Shown here in pieces: positions 28,696 through 38,927 of a stretch of DNA of 64,000 nt. The DNA comes from Rhodoferax sp. (GTDB taxonomy: Bacteria; Pseudomonadota; Gammaproteobacteria; Burkholderiales; Burkholderiaceae_C), in contig JAUSNJ010000143.1 in the NCBI GenBank assembly GCA_030645355.1, forward strand, positions 1 through 64,000, written 5' to 3'. The notes beneath the pieces are model-generated. The model ran no database searches. It saw only the letters and a list, made by a program, of their open reading frames with translations, and was not told the origin of the DNA. Both the position numbers and the translations under genes were made by a program. Every line of letters starts with the position of its first letter. The stretch's first letter is position 1.

Positions 28696-30498
28696 ATGAG
28701 GTGCGCGTGGATCGGGGTATTGCTGGCCGCGCTGTGTGTAGGCGCATGGGCTCAAGACGAGACGGCGCGGTCCGCCTTTCAGCTCAGCATCGAAGCACCC
28801 GACGAAATCCGCACGGTGTTGGAGCGCCATCTGGAGCTGCAACGCTACCGTGCGCTGACCGACCTCAGCGACAACGAGCTGGAACGCTTGATGGCCATTG
28901 CCGCCCAGGACAGCCGGGATCTGGTGGCCACGCTGGGTTACTTTTCTCCAGTGGTCCGTATCGAGCGCCCCAGCGATGGGTCTACAAAATCCCGGGTGAT
29001 CACATTGCGGGTCGACCCCGGCCAGCCGACGCTGATCAGTGAAGTAACGGTCATCTTCAGCGGTCCCATAGCGCAGGACCCTTTGGCCGCTGCGCAGCGA
29101 CAGCAGATTCAAGACAACTGGTCGCTGCGCACCGGGATGCGGTTCTCGCAAGACCGCTGGGACAGCGCCAAACAGCAGGCCCTGCGCCAACTCACCACGG
29201 TGCGATACCCCACCGGTCAAATTGACAGTTCGACGGCGGACATTGACGCTCCCAACCATGTAGCCCACCTGCGCGTGACACTGGATTCAGGCCCTGCCTA
29301 TCAACTGGGTGGCTTGGTGGTTGGTGGCCTGGAGCGCTATGACACCGAACTGGTCACCCGGCTGGCGCGGCTGCCGCGTGGCACGCCTTACGCCCAATCC
29401 GATCTGGTCTCCGCGCAGCAGCGCCTGACCGACAGTGGTTTTTTTGACTCCGCCTATGTGAATCTGAACACCGCGGGCGACCCTGCGGCCGCGCCGGTGC
29501 TGGTGGAGTTGCGCGAAGCCAAACTGCAAAAGCTGGTAACCGGTGTGGGTATCAGTACCGACGCCGGACCGCGCGTGTCGCTGGAGCACACCCATAACAA
29601 GCTGCCCGGGCTCGGCTGGCGCGCGGCCTCCAAAATCGCATTGGACCGCGAAACGCGCGCTATCAGCACCGAGCTGACCGCGCCGCCGGACCCGGACCAT
29701 TGGCGCTGGACCACTTCGGCCCAGTTGCAAGACCAGGAAACCGGTAGCACCACCGTCAGCAGCCAGCGCCTGCGTTTGGGCCGCAGCCAGAGCCAGGACC
29801 GCGTGGACCGCAGTGTCTATGCCCAGTATGACCGGGCCAACACGGCCAGCGTCGACTTCACCGAGCCCGCGCTGGCGCAGGCGTTGAGTGCCAACTACGC
29901 GGTCACCCTGCGCAACTTTGACAGCACGCCCTTCCCCTCGCGCGGCTGGGGCGTCGGCCTGGCTGTGGGTGGCGGCGCGACCCTGGGCAGCCAGACCGAC
30001 CCCTATGCCCGCGTGGTCGCCCATGGGCTGACCTATCTGCCGCTGGACCGCGAGACCGGTGGCTCAGCGTCGACCCAGCCTGCCGGGCGCCTTGCGCTGC
30101 GTGCCGAATTCGGCGCGGTGCTGGCCAAGGAAGGAATCGCCCTGCCCAGCACCCAGTTGTTTTTGACCGGCGGCGACAACAGCGTGCGCGGTTACACCTT
30201 CCGCGACATCGGCGCCGTCCGGGCCAACGGGCTGGTTGTGCCTGGGCGTTACCTGGCCACAGGCAGCATGGAGTGGCAGCGCCCCATCCTCATGCAGGGC
30301 CAGATGAGCGACTGGGAGAGCACTGTTTTCATTGACGCAGGCGCGGTGGCCGACCACGTGTCGGAACTCCGGCCCAAGGTCGGTGTGGGCGCCGGCGTGC
30401 GCTGGAAAAGCCCGGTGGGACCGCTGCAAATTGACCTGGCATACGGCCTTGAGGTCAAGCTGCTGCGCTTGCACATGAACGTGGGGTTCAGCTTTTGA
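28696..30498 (+). CDS. tamA: TamA, Omp85-family translocation/assembly module subunit
   Basis: 600-aa outer-membrane protein: signal peptide (LLAALCVGAWAQ), about three POTRA domains (about 25-260) and a C-terminal 16-strand barrel with the Omp85 motif GGDNSVRGYTFRDIG and terminal LLRLHMNVGFSF. It works with TamB in outer-membrane protein and lipid homeostasis. The TGA overlaps the TTG start of tamB. Confidence 0.9.
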   Translation: MRCAWIGVLLAALCVGAWAQDETARSAFQLSIEAPDEIRTVLERHLELQRYRALTDLSDNELERLMAIAAQDSRDLVATLGYFSPVVRIERPSDGSTKSRVITLRVDPGQPTLISEVTVIFSGPIAQDPLAAAQRQQIQDNWSLRTGMRFSQDRWDSAKQQALRQLTTVRYPTGQIDSSTADIDAPNHVAHLRVTLDSGPAYQLGGLVVGGLERYDTELVTRLARLPRGTPYAQSDLVSAQQRLTDSGFFDSAYVNLNTAGDPAAAPVLVELREAKLQKLVTGVGISTDAGPRVSLEHTHNKLPGLGWRAASKIALDRETRAISTELTAPPDPDHWRWTTSAQLQDQETGSTTVSSQRLRLGRSQSQDRVDRSVYAQYDRANTASVDFTEPALAQALSANYAVTLRNFDSTPFPSRGWGVGLAVGGGATLGSQTDPYARVVAHGLTYLPLDRETGGSASTQPAGRLALRAEFGAVLAKEGIALPSTQLFLTGGDNSVRGYTFRDIGAVRANGLVVPGRYLATGSMEWQRPILMQGQMSDWESTVFIDAGAVADHVSELRPKVGVGAGVRWKSPVGPLQIDLAYGLEVKLLRLHMNVGFSF

Positions 30499-33400
30499 AG
30501 GCCGGCTTACGTGTAACCCTGTACACCCTTGCGGCCGCATTGTTGACCGTGCTGGTGCTGGTTGGTGGCGTCTGGGTCTGGGGTGGCTCCAGCAGCTCGC
30601 TGAACATGGCATTGGCGCGCGCTGCCAGCTACCTGCCTGCCGACCAAACCCTGGAGGTTACCGATGCCACGGGCTCCTTGCGCCAGGGGGGCCACATCGC
30701 CAGGCTGCGCTGGACGCGCGGCGCCTTGTCGGTCGAAGCCGTGGATGTCGACATCGCGTGGAGCCTGTTGCCGCTGTGGGATGGTGAACTGCGCTTGGGC
30801 AAGCTCGGTGTGCGGCAGTTGACCATCGACGACCGCCGCCCTGTCACGCCGCCTGGCAGCACCGAGCCCCCGGCCCACCTGCAATTGCCGATCCGGGTGG
30901 ATGCGAGGTTTGCGATTGATAAGCTGGTCTGGGTCGGCCCACCGGGTCTTGATGCCACCAGTGTTACCGGCCGCTACAAGTTTGATAGCGATAACCACAG
31001 CCTGGACGAGGGCCAGCTGCATATTTCTTCAGGAACCTATGGCGTGAAGGCGCGCTTGCAGGCCCAGCCGCCCATGGCACTGATGGTAGAGCTCGACGGC
31101 ACCGTGCAGACCACGGTGCCCAACAGCAAGCAGGCGCTCACGGTCCAGGCCAAGGCCAGCATCACCGGATCGCTGGCGGGGCGCGACGCCTTGCTGGAGT
31201 TGCAGAGTGAACTTCGGCCTCAGCTGGTGGCGGTCGCAGACACAGCGTTGCAGGCCACGCTGACCGCCAATATCCAGCCCTGGCAAGCCCAGCCGCTGGT
31301 CCGTGCCCAAGCCCAATGGCAGGCCTTGAATCTGGCCGCGCTGTGGCCGCAAGCCCCGCAAACCGATTTGGCGGGTGCGGCCCATGTCACCCCTGCGGGC
31401 ACCGGTTGGCAGGCCGCCGTGCAACTGCGCAATCGCGGCAGCGGACCCTGGAATCAACAGCGACTGCCGCTGGAGAGTCTTGATGCGCAGATCGCCTTCA
31501 CCGATGGGCAGTGGGTCATTCAATCCCTGAATGCCCTGGGCGCGGGCGGGCGCATAGCCGCACAGGGCCAAGCCAGCGGAACCAGCGCGGGCGCGGCCAT
31601 GGCGTCGGCCTGGCAAGTCAAGGCCACCGCACAGGGCATGAACCCCGCCGCGCTGGATGCCCGTCTGGAGGCGGTGGTGCTGGATGGCCAACTGACGGCG
31701 CAGCAAACGCCAAGCGGTATCCACTTCGACGCCCGCCTGCAGAGCGCCGCAGACCAACGGTCCGCAAAGCCCGGCCTGGCCAAACCGTCCGACACGCTGC
31801 GGGGCCTGAAACTCCAAACCGTTGCAGCAAAAGGCGTCTGGAAGAGCCCCGCCTTACAACTCGACCACCTGCTGGTGCTAACCCCGGATGCCAAACTGGA
31901 GGGCACTGCCGCTTGGCACATCCAAAGCGGCGCCGCCGAGGGCAAACTGGCCCTTACTCTGCCCGGAGCCACGGCGACGCTGGACGGGAACCTGAGCGCC
32001 TCCAGCGGCGACGGTGCACTGTCGGCCAAGGTCACGGATGCGGCCCGGTTATCCCTGTGGCTGGACCAGTTGCCAGGCGCACCCGTCACCTTGCCCAGAG
32101 CCCTGCGCCAGGGCCGAGGCGAACTCAGCGCGCGTTGGCAAGGTGGCTGGGAACAACAAGGCCAAGTCCAGGGCTTGCGCCTGACGGTCACCGCGCAATT
32201 TGACCAGGACCGGCTTCGACTGGCCCTGCAGTCCAGACTGCAAGGTGGCCGTTTGAATGAAACGACCTGGCACGCCAGCCTGGACACGGCCAGCGTGCAG
32301 ATCCAGGGTCTCACCCGAACCGGCGTCTGGAGTCTGTCAACCTCGGACAAGGTCCAATTCGAGCTGCAGCACGGCGCGCGTATCCAGGTTCTGGAAGTGT
32401 CCGCCGGGGCGGTCCGATTGACCGGGCCCGCTCCCGGCACCGCACGCCTGCAGTGGCAAGCGGCGCGCTGGGCACAACAGGCAGCAAAACCGGGAGTGCC
32501 CGCGCAATGGCAGACCCAGGGCAGCGTGCACGACCTGCCGCTGGTCTGGCTCGAACTGCTGGGCCAGACCCAGGTGGCAAACCTGGGCCTCAAGGGTGAT
32601 GTGTTGTTTGGGGGGCAGTGGCATGCCAGCAGTGGCGACACGCTCACACTACGCGCCACACTGGAACGCACCGCGGGTGACCTGCAACTGCAGGCGCCCG
32701 AAGCCCCCGGCGGCCTGATCAGCGTGGGCCTGCGCGAGGCCAGTCTGGAGGTGATCGCGCAGGGCGACACGGTCAAAGCCAAACTGCGCTGGGACAGTGA
32801 ACGGGGAGGGCAGGTGCGTGCCGATGTCAGCACCCGCCTGAACCAGCAAAACGGCACCTGGACCTGGCCGGCCGACGCGCCGCTTGCCGGCAGCGTCAGC
32901 GCCAAATTGCCGCCGGTGGGCGCGTGGTCGGTGCTGGCACCACCGGGTTGGCGCATGCGCGGCACGCTGGACGCCAACGCCACCCTGTCGGGCACGGCCT
33001 CGGCACCGCAATGGCGCGGCACGTTGCTGGCGCAAGACCTGGCCTTGCGCTCCGTGGTCGATGGCATTGACTTCAGCCAGGGCTCGCTGCGCGCCAGGCT
33101 GGACGGCCAGCGCCTGGAGATCGAAGATTTCAAACTCTTTGGCGCGGGTGGCGTCAGTGGTGGGCAGCTGGTGGTCAAGGGCTCCGTGGCATGGTTGCCC
33201 CATACCGCAGATACCACCGGTACCAGCGCTGCCGAGCGCATCCGCATGGATCTGGTGGCCGAGGCTCAATCCCTGCGCGTGAGCACACGGTCCGACCGGC
33301 GTCTGGTGGTGTCGGGCCAGGTTAGCGCCCAATTGGCCGACGCCCGCCTGGCCATCAGCGGCACCCTGAAGGCGATGGAGGCTCTCCTCATCCTGCCCGA

Positions 33401-34223
33401 CGACAGCACCCCGCGACTGGGCGACGACGTGCGTGTGCGTGGCCCACAAACCAGTACGGCGCCGACCCCGGCTGCGCCAACCCCAACCGGCGTGCGGGTG
33501 GTGCCGAATGTGGCCATCACCCTGGATCTGGGCGACAACTTTGAAGTGCGGGGGCGCGGGCTCAACACCCGCCTGGCGGGCAGTCTGGAGCTGCGCAGCA
33601 ATGCCGACACCAAACAGGTGCCGCGCCTCACGGGTTTGCTGCGGACCGTGCGCGGCACCTACAAAGCCTACGGCCAGCAGTTGGCCATAGAAGAAGGGGT
33701 GTTGCGCTTTAGCGGCCCCTTGGACAACCCATCACTGGACATTCTGGCGCTGCGGCCCAACCTGCAGCAGCGGGTTGGCGTACAGGTTCAGGGCACAGCG
33801 CTGGCACCGGTGGTGCGGCTCTACGCCGACCCCGATCTGCCGGATTCGGAAAAACTGGCATGGCTGGTATTGGGGCGCTCCGCCGCAAACGGTGGCGCTG
33901 AATCCGCCATGCTGCAGCAGGCCGCCATGGCCTTGTTAGGCGGCCGCGGCCCGGGCATCACAGCCCGGCTGGCGCAGACCCTGGGGCTCGACGCGTTGTC
34001 CATGGGCGGCGGCGCCAACACCGCAGACGGCGGCAGCACGGGCGCCACCGTCACGCTGGGCAAACGGCTGTCGCGGGATTTTTATGTCAGCTTTGAGCGC
34101 AGCATGGCTGACACGCTGGGCACGCTCTATATCTTTTACGACCTGTCGCGCCGCCTCACGCTGCGCGCGCAAAGTGGGGAACAGAGCGCGGTGGACTTGA
34201 TCTTTACGCTGCGGTATGACTGA
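30495..34223 (+). CDS. tamB: TamB, AsmA-like inner-membrane/periplasmic bridge protein
   Basis: 1242 aa; one N-terminal signal anchor (TLAAALLTVLVLVGGVWVW), a long repetitive beta-helical periplasmic region, and the C-terminal DUF490 domain (LRTVRGTYKAYGQQLAIEEG, RLYADPDLPDSEKLAWLVLGR, VTLGKRLSRDFYVSFERS) that contacts TamA. TTG start at 30495 coupled to tamA. The family is thought to bridge the envelope for phospholipid transport. Its last 20 nt overlap the convergent AI-2E family gene. Confidence 0.9.
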   Translation: MKAGLRVTLYTLAAALLTVLVLVGGVWVWGGSSSSLNMALARAASYLPADQTLEVTDATGSLRQGGHIARLRWTRGALSVEAVDVDIAWSLLPLWDGELRLGKLGVRQLTIDDRRPVTPPGSTEPPAHLQLPIRVDARFAIDKLVWVGPPGLDATSVTGRYKFDSDNHSLDEGQLHISSGTYGVKARLQAQPPMALMVELDGTVQTTVPNSKQALTVQAKASITGSLAGRDALLELQSELRPQLVAVADTALQATLTANIQPWQAQPLVRAQAQWQALNLAALWPQAPQTDLAGAAHVTPAGTGWQAAVQLRNRGSGPWNQQRLPLESLDAQIAFTDGQWVIQSLNALGAGGRIAAQGQASGTSAGAAMASAWQVKATAQGMNPAALDARLEAVVLDGQLTAQQTPSGIHFDARLQSAADQRSAKPGLAKPSDTLRGLKLQTVAAKGVWKSPALQLDHLLVLTPDAKLEGTAAWHIQSGAAEGKLALTLPGATATLDGNLSASSGDGALSAKVTDAARLSLWLDQLPGAPVTLPRALRQGRGELSARWQGGWEQQGQVQGLRLTVTAQFDQDRLRLALQSRLQGGRLNETTWHASLDTASVQIQGLTRTGVWSLSTSDKVQFELQHGARIQVLEVSAGAVRLTGPAPGTARLQWQAARWAQQAAKPGVPAQWQTQGSVHDLPLVWLELLGQTQVANLGLKGDVLFGGQWHASSGDTLTLRATLERTAGDLQLQAPEAPGGLISVGLREASLEVIAQGDTVKAKLRWDSERGGQVRADVSTRLNQQNGTWTWPADAPLAGSVSAKLPPVGAWSVLAPPGWRMRGTLDANATLSGTASAPQWRGTLLAQDLALRSVVDGIDFSQGSLRARLDGQRLEIEDFKLFGAGGVSGGQLVVKGSVAWLPHTADTTGTSAAERIRMDLVAEAQSLRVSTRSDRRLVVSGQVSAQLADARLAISGTLKAMEALLILPDDSTPRLGDDVRVRGPQTSTAPTPAAPTPTGVRVVPNVAITLDLGDNFEVRGRGLNTRLAGSLELRSNADTKQVPRLTGLLRTVRGTYKAYGQQLAIEEGVLRFSGPLDNPSLDILALRPNLQQRVGVQVQGTALAPVVRLYADPDLPDSEKLAWLVLGRSAANGGAESAMLQQAAMALLGGRGPGITARLAQTLGLDALSMGGGANTADGGSTGATVTLGKRLSRDFYVSFERSMADTLGTLYIFYDLSRRLTLRAQSGEQSAVDLIFTLRYD

Positions 34224-35301
34224 CGGGGTCCTGATCTTCCCTGCGTGTGGTCACATAGATATGCCAGACCGCCATGAACATGGCTGCAATCGCCGGGCCT
34301 ATGACAAAGCCGTTGATGCCAAACACCACCATGCCACCCAGCGTGGTGATCATCACCACATAGTCGGGCATGCGCGTGTCTTTGCCCACCAGGATGGGTC
34401 GTAACAGGTTGTCGATCAGGCCAATCACCAGTACGCCCCAGGCGCACAGCGCAACGGCTTGCCAGAGTGCGCCGGTGACAAAGAAGTACAGCGCCACGGG
34501 CAGCCACACCAGTCCCGCGCCAATGGCGGGCAGCAGCGACAAGAACGCCATCAGCACCGCCCACAGCAAGGCACCACTGACGCCCAGCACCCAGAATGCC
34601 AGGCCACCCAGCGCGCCCTGGATAACAGCCACCAGTAAATTGCCTTTGACTGTGGCACGGATCACGGTGGTGAACTTGCTGATCAATTCCCTTTTGTGCT
34701 GGGGGGCCAGCGGCACCGCATTGCGCAGGGCACGCGCCAGACTCTCGCCATCGCGTAGCAGGAAAAACGCCAGGTACAGCGTGATGAACAGGCTGGTGAC
34801 GAACTCAACGGTCAACTGCCCAATGCCCAGCGCCTGCGTGGCGAGATACTGGCTGCCCTGTGCCAATGCAGCGGAGATCCGGCGCTGCAAGGCCGCGAAG
34901 TTGACCAGGCCAAAGCGATCCAGCAAAGCCGTCAGCCAGTCCGGAAGGGCATTGAACACACCGCGAAAGTAGCCGGTGGGATTGACCTCGCCCGACTGCA
35001 CCTGTTGGTAAAACTGGGCCACCTCCTGCGCCAGCGCGGCGGTCAGCAATGCAAACGGAAGAATCAGCACCACCAGGATCAGCGCCAGCGTCAGCAGGGC
35101 CGCCAACGTGCGCCGCCACTTGAGACGCGCCAGCAGTCGCCGGTACACGGGCGCAAACAGCAGCGCAATGATGGCACCCCACATGATCGCGCCGTAGAAC
35201 GGCTGCAGGATCCAGCCCAGCGCCAGGGTCACCACCACCATCAGCGGCAGCAGGGCGCGGTTCTCGATGACACCGGGGTCTTGGTCGTTGCTAGCGGGCA
35301 T
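34204..35301 (-). CDS. AI-2E family (PerM/TqsA-like) membrane protein
   Basis: 365 aa, about eight membrane segments. The final part with GLIDNLLRPILVGKDTRMPDYVVMITTLGG is the family signature. Family members are assigned to autoinducer-2 export, proton antiport or unknown substrates, so the name is not a function. ATG at 35301 chosen; 35319 is possible. Convergent with tamB, overlapping it by 20 nt. Confidence 0.87.
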   Translation of the reverse strand: MPASNDQDPGVIENRALLPLMVVVTLALGWILQPFYGAIMWGAIIALLFAPVYRRLLARLKWRRTLAALLTLALILVVLILPFALLTAALAQEVAQFYQQVQSGEVNPTGYFRGVFNALPDWLTALLDRFGLVNFAALQRRISAALAQGSQYLATQALGIGQLTVEFVTSLFITLYLAFFLLRDGESLARALRNAVPLAPQHKRELISKFTTVIRATVKGNLLVAVIQGALGGLAFWVLGVSGALLWAVLMAFLSLLPAIGAGLVWLPVALYFFVTGALWQAVALCAWGVLVIGLIDNLLRPILVGKDTRMPDYVVMITTLGGMVVFGINGFVIGPAIAAMFMAVWHIYVTTRREDQDPVSHTAA

Positions 35302-35403
35302 GGCGATTCTCGTAGGCATGCCGGGATCGGCGTCCCCATCGTAGCAGCGACGTTGTTTCCCAATCGTGCCAGCGGCCGGGGCAAAGGCGCGATACTTCGC
35401 CAC

Positions 35404-37284
35404 ATGTGGTTGAACTGTCTATCCGTTATCCGTAACCCGCACCGGCCCTTTTGCCTTTGCCTGTGCGCCTTGTTGCTGTGCGCCACCAGCGTCGCGGCCC
35501 CCGCGGCCGACCTGGTGTTGGATGTGACACGTGCCCAGCCCGAAGCGGTTTCCCTGACCCCTCACTTTGCGGTGTTCGAGGACCCCAGTGCGGCGCTGAC
35601 CCTGGCCGATGTCACCCGGCCTGAGTTCGCGCAGCGCTTCAAGACCGAGGCGCGCAGCGGCCAGGCGCTTGGGTTCTCCTACACCCGGTCTGCGGTGTGG
35701 CTGCGGCTGCATGTGCAGAACCCCAGCGATCAACCGGTTGATCGGGTGCTGGAGATCGCGTATGCGCTGCTGGCCCAGGTCGACTTTTATCAGCCGATGG
35801 AAGAGGGCCAAGGCTACCGGTCCATTCAGGTCGGCTATGCCCGCCCGATGGCGGCCCAGCCGCACCTGAGCCGGTTCATCGTCTTGCCGTTCACGCTGCC
35901 GGCGCACGCGGACCAACAGGTGTATTTGCGTGTGGAGTCGCCCAACTCACTGAACATTCCGGCGCTTTTGTGGGAGCCCAAGGCCTTCTACAGCTATGAG
36001 AGAAGTTCCTATGCGCTGCAAGCCCTGTACTTCGGCGTGGTGCTGGCCATAGCCTTCTACAACCTGATGCTGTTTTTCGCGCTGCGCGACTTCAGCTACC
36101 TGCTCTATGTGGTGTTTGCCAGTTGTGTGGCCGTGGCGCTGGCCGCCTTCACGGGCCTGGGGGTCGAGTTTCTCTGGGGTGATAGACCGGCATGGTCCAT
36201 GATGGGCGTCAACGTGCTCGCCGCCGCGGCAGGGATGGTCATGCTGTTCTTTGCCCGCCGTGTGCTCAACACGCAGGCGCTGGTGCCGCGCATCGACCGG
36301 CTGATGAAGTGGTTCATCGGCGTCAACGCGCTGTCGTTTTTCGTGCTGATTCTGTGGTTTCGGGAATTCGCCCCGGTGTTCGTGGTGATCAATGCAATTA
36401 CCGCCCTGTTCCTGCTGTTTGTTGGCGTGGCCTGCGCCACCAAACGCCAGCGCAGCGCGTACTTTTTTGTCGCCGCCTTTTTCACGATGTTGATGGCGGT
36501 GGCCCTGTCGCACTTGCGCAATCTGGGGGTTCTGCCCACCAATGTGTTCACCTCCGACGGTACCCAGATCGGCTCGGCGCTGGAAATGTTGTTGCTGTCC
36601 TTCGCGTTGGCCGATCGCTACAACGCCCTGCGTCGCGAAAAGGCCGAAGCCCAAGCCCAGGCGCTGCACGCACAGGGTGAGTTGGTCAAGACGCTGCAGG
36701 CGTCCGAGCGTCTGCTGGAGGTCCGGGTCGAGGCACGCACCGCAGAACTGCAATTGCTCAATGCCAGGCTGGAGGAGATCAGCACCACCGATGGGTTGAC
36801 CGGGGTCGCCAATCGCCGCCGCTTCGACACCGTGCTGGCCAGCGAATGGACCCGTGCCGCGCGCCTGGGCCAGCCCCTGGCCATTGGTTTGATGGATGTC
36901 GACTGGTTCAAGCACTACAACGACCACTACGGCCACCAGGCGGGTGACGACTGCCTGCGACGGGTGGCGCGCCTGCTGGCGGACACCATCTGCCGCACCG
37001 GTGATCTGGTGGCCCGCTACGGTGGTGAGGAGTTTGTGTTTATTGCCCCTGCCACCACGGGAGCCGATGCGCTGGACATGGCGCACCGGGTTTGTGTCGC
37101 ACTGCAAGCGCTGGGGCTACCACACGACCAGTCCGCCTTTGGGTGTGTGACCGCCAGCATGGGTGTGGCCTCGGTGTTTCCAGCGGAGGGCGGCACACCG
37201 GACGAACTGCTCCGCGCCGCTGACGGCGCGCTCTATACCGCCAAGGCGCAGGGGCGCAACCAGGCGGTATTGGCGGGCGCCTAG
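35404..37284 (+). CDS. Diguanylate cyclase with 7TMR-DISM sensor
   Basis: 626 aa. Signal peptide to about 32, periplasmic 7TMR-DISMED2 carbohydrate-binding-like domain about 40-185, seven membrane helices about 190-400, coiled coil about 405-455, GGDEF about 460-620. The active site is GGEEF (YGGEEFVFI) near residue 540, and RTGD five residues before it is an intact inhibitory site. It is the second c-di-GMP synthase in 11 kb. ATG at 35404 gives the signal peptide; the longer open frame is rejected. Confidence 0.88.
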   Translation: MWLNCLSVIRNPHRPFCLCLCALLLCATSVAAPAADLVLDVTRAQPEAVSLTPHFAVFEDPSAALTLADVTRPEFAQRFKTEARSGQALGFSYTRSAVWLRLHVQNPSDQPVDRVLEIAYALLAQVDFYQPMEEGQGYRSIQVGYARPMAAQPHLSRFIVLPFTLPAHADQQVYLRVESPNSLNIPALLWEPKAFYSYERSSYALQALYFGVVLAIAFYNLMLFFALRDFSYLLYVVFASCVAVALAAFTGLGVEFLWGDRPAWSMMGVNVLAAAAGMVMLFFARRVLNTQALVPRIDRLMKWFIGVNALSFFVLILWFREFAPVFVVINAITALFLLFVGVACATKRQRSAYFFVAAFFTMLMAVALSHLRNLGVLPTNVFTSDGTQIGSALEMLLLSFALADRYNALRREKAEAQAQALHAQGELVKTLQASERLLEVRVEARTAELQLLNARLEEISTTDGLTGVANRRRFDTVLASEWTRAARLGQPLAIGLMDVDWFKHYNDHYGHQAGDDCLRRVARLLADTICRTGDLVARYGGEEFVFIAPATTGADALDMAHRVCVALQALGLPHDQSAFGCVTASMGVASVFPAEGGTPDELLRAADGALYTAKAQGRNQAVLAGA

Positions 37285-37364
37285 CCCTGGACGAAAACCC
37301 CGCACCAGCGCAGTATTTGCCCGGTGGGATAAGATGTATTTAGTTTAGTTGTTTTCCCCGTCCC

Positions 37365-38819
37365 ATGACCCAACCCCCTTCCTCCCGCGTGATTCCCATT
37401 CAGGCTGTGCCCGCCGAGCCCGAAGACCAGAGCTTTCTCTCTGCCTACGAGAAGCAGATCCGCATCTACCCGCGCTCGGTCAAGGGCTGGTTTGCCAACT
37501 GGCGCTGGGTCATGGTCTGGGTGACGCAGATCGTGTTTTACGGCCTGCCCTGGGTGCAGTGGAATGGCCGCCAGGCCATGCTGTTTGACCTGAACGAGCG
37601 GCGTTTCTTCATCTTCAACCTGGTGCTGCACCCGCAGGACCTGATCTATCTGGCGGCGTTGCTGGTCATCGCCGCGTTGGCGCTGTTCTTCTTCACCGCC
37701 GTGGCCGGGCGGCTGTGGTGCGGCTATGCCTGTCCGCAGACCGTGTACACCGAAATCTTCATGTGGTTCGAGCGGCGCATCGAAGGCGACCGCCAGGCGC
37801 GCATGCGCCTGGACGCCGCGCCCTGGAGCATAAACAAGCTGCTGCGCAAGGGCGGCAAGCAATTCGCGTGGATTGGCTTTGCGCTGGTGACGGGTTTCAG
37901 TTTCGTCGGCTATTTCACGCCGATTCACCAGCTGGTCGCCGAGCTGGTGCAGTGGTCGTTTTCGCCGTGGGAGTGGTTCTGGGTGCTGTTCTATGCCGGC
38001 GCCACTTACGGCAACGCCGGCTACATGCGCGAGCAGATCTGCAAATACATGTGCCCCTATGCCCGCTTCCAGAGCGCGTTGATCGACATGGACTCGCTGG
38101 TCATCGCCTACGACGCCGAGCGCGGCGAATCGCGCGGCTCGCGTTCCCGCTCGGCCGACCCCAAGGCGCTGGGCCTGGGTGACTGCATCGACTGCACGTT
38201 GTGCGTGCAGGTCTGCCCCACCGGCATCGACATCCGCAACGGCCTGCAGAATGAGTGCATCGCCTGCGCTGCCTGCATCGACGTGTGTGACGACGTCATG
38301 GACAAGATGGGCTACGCCAAGGGCCTGATCCGCTACTCCTCTGGCGCCGGCATTGAGCAGCATCTGAACGCCAAGCAAATGGTGGGCCGTGTGGTGCGTC
38401 CACGGGTTCTGATCTATGGCGCGCTGTTGCTGGTCACTGCCACGGTGTTTGTGGTCAGCATTTCCATGCGCAAGGGCTTCTCCGTCGACGTCCTCAAGGA
38501 CCGTGGCACGCAGGCGCGGGTGGTGGAGCAGGGTTATATCGAAAACGTTTACCGCCTGCAGATCATGAACGGCACCGAGCAGGCGCAGGACTACACCGTG
38601 ACGGTGTCGGGCCTGCCGGGGCTGGCGATTGCCACGCCGGTGCAACTGCATGTGGCGCCCACCGGCATCGGCATGATGCCGGTGCGCCTGACGTTGCCGC
38701 CGACCGGGGCCGAGTCCTACCAGGGTCGCTCCAACCCCATCACGTTTGAAATCACCGCGCTGCAGGGCACGCAGAACCGGGTGGCGCGCGAGAAGTCCAC
38801 CTTCTTTGTGCCGCGCTAA
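37365..38819 (+). CDS. ccoG: CcoG/RdxA (FixG), cbb3 oxidase accessory ferredoxin-type membrane protein
   Basis: 484 aa. Several membrane helices, a CGYACPQTVYTEIFMWFE motif, two [4Fe-4S] ligand sets (CIDCTLCVQVCP and CIACAACIDVC), and a C-terminal Ig-like domain. CcoG is a cupric reductase needed for cbb3 oxidase assembly. No ccoNOQP or ccoS/I genes and no FNR box are visible nearby, so the gene is orphaned here. Followed by a Comamonadaceae-type GC-rich repeat. Confidence 0.92.
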   Translation: MTQPPSSRVIPIQAVPAEPEDQSFLSAYEKQIRIYPRSVKGWFANWRWVMVWVTQIVFYGLPWVQWNGRQAMLFDLNERRFFIFNLVLHPQDLIYLAALLVIAALALFFFTAVAGRLWCGYACPQTVYTEIFMWFERRIEGDRQARMRLDAAPWSINKLLRKGGKQFAWIGFALVTGFSFVGYFTPIHQLVAELVQWSFSPWEWFWVLFYAGATYGNAGYMREQICKYMCPYARFQSALIDMDSLVIAYDAERGESRGSRSRSADPKALGLGDCIDCTLCVQVCPTGIDIRNGLQNECIACAACIDVCDDVMDKMGYAKGLIRYSSGAGIEQHLNAKQMVGRVVRPRVLIYGALLLVTATVFVVSISMRKGFSVDVLKDRGTQARVVEQGYIENVYRLQIMNGTEQAQDYTVTVSGLPGLAIATPVQLHVAPTGIGMMPVRLTLPPTGAESYQGRSNPITFEITALQGTQNRVAREKSTFFVPR

Positions 38820-38886
38820 AAGTGCCCCCACGCTTCGCTGCCCCCCTAGGGGGCCGTCCGCGCCTTGGGGCGGCCCGGCGGCGCTA
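38820..38886 (+). repeat. GC-rich intergenic repeat / possible terminator after ccoG
   Basis: Contains the perfect 12-bp palindrome CCCCCTAGGGGG at 38842-38853 and a second GC-rich stem (CGCCTTGGGGCGG). I recall very similar strings after many Comamonadaceae genes (CCCCACGCTTCGCTGCCCCC). It lies directly after the ccoG stop and may terminate transcription. Confidence 0.65.
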
Positions 38887-38927
38887 AGTCGGCCCGTCAG
38901 CGCTGACATGCCGTACCATTCGGGCGC

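Noticed and set aside
28426-29268. N-terminal extension of the diguanylate cyclase to 966 aa
   Set aside because: It runs antisense through the tamA signal peptide and POTRA region. GGAAG and a membrane helix support the start at 28425.
37285-37364. FNR box before ccoG
   Set aside because: No TTGAT-N4-ATCAA or close variant in the 80-bp gap.
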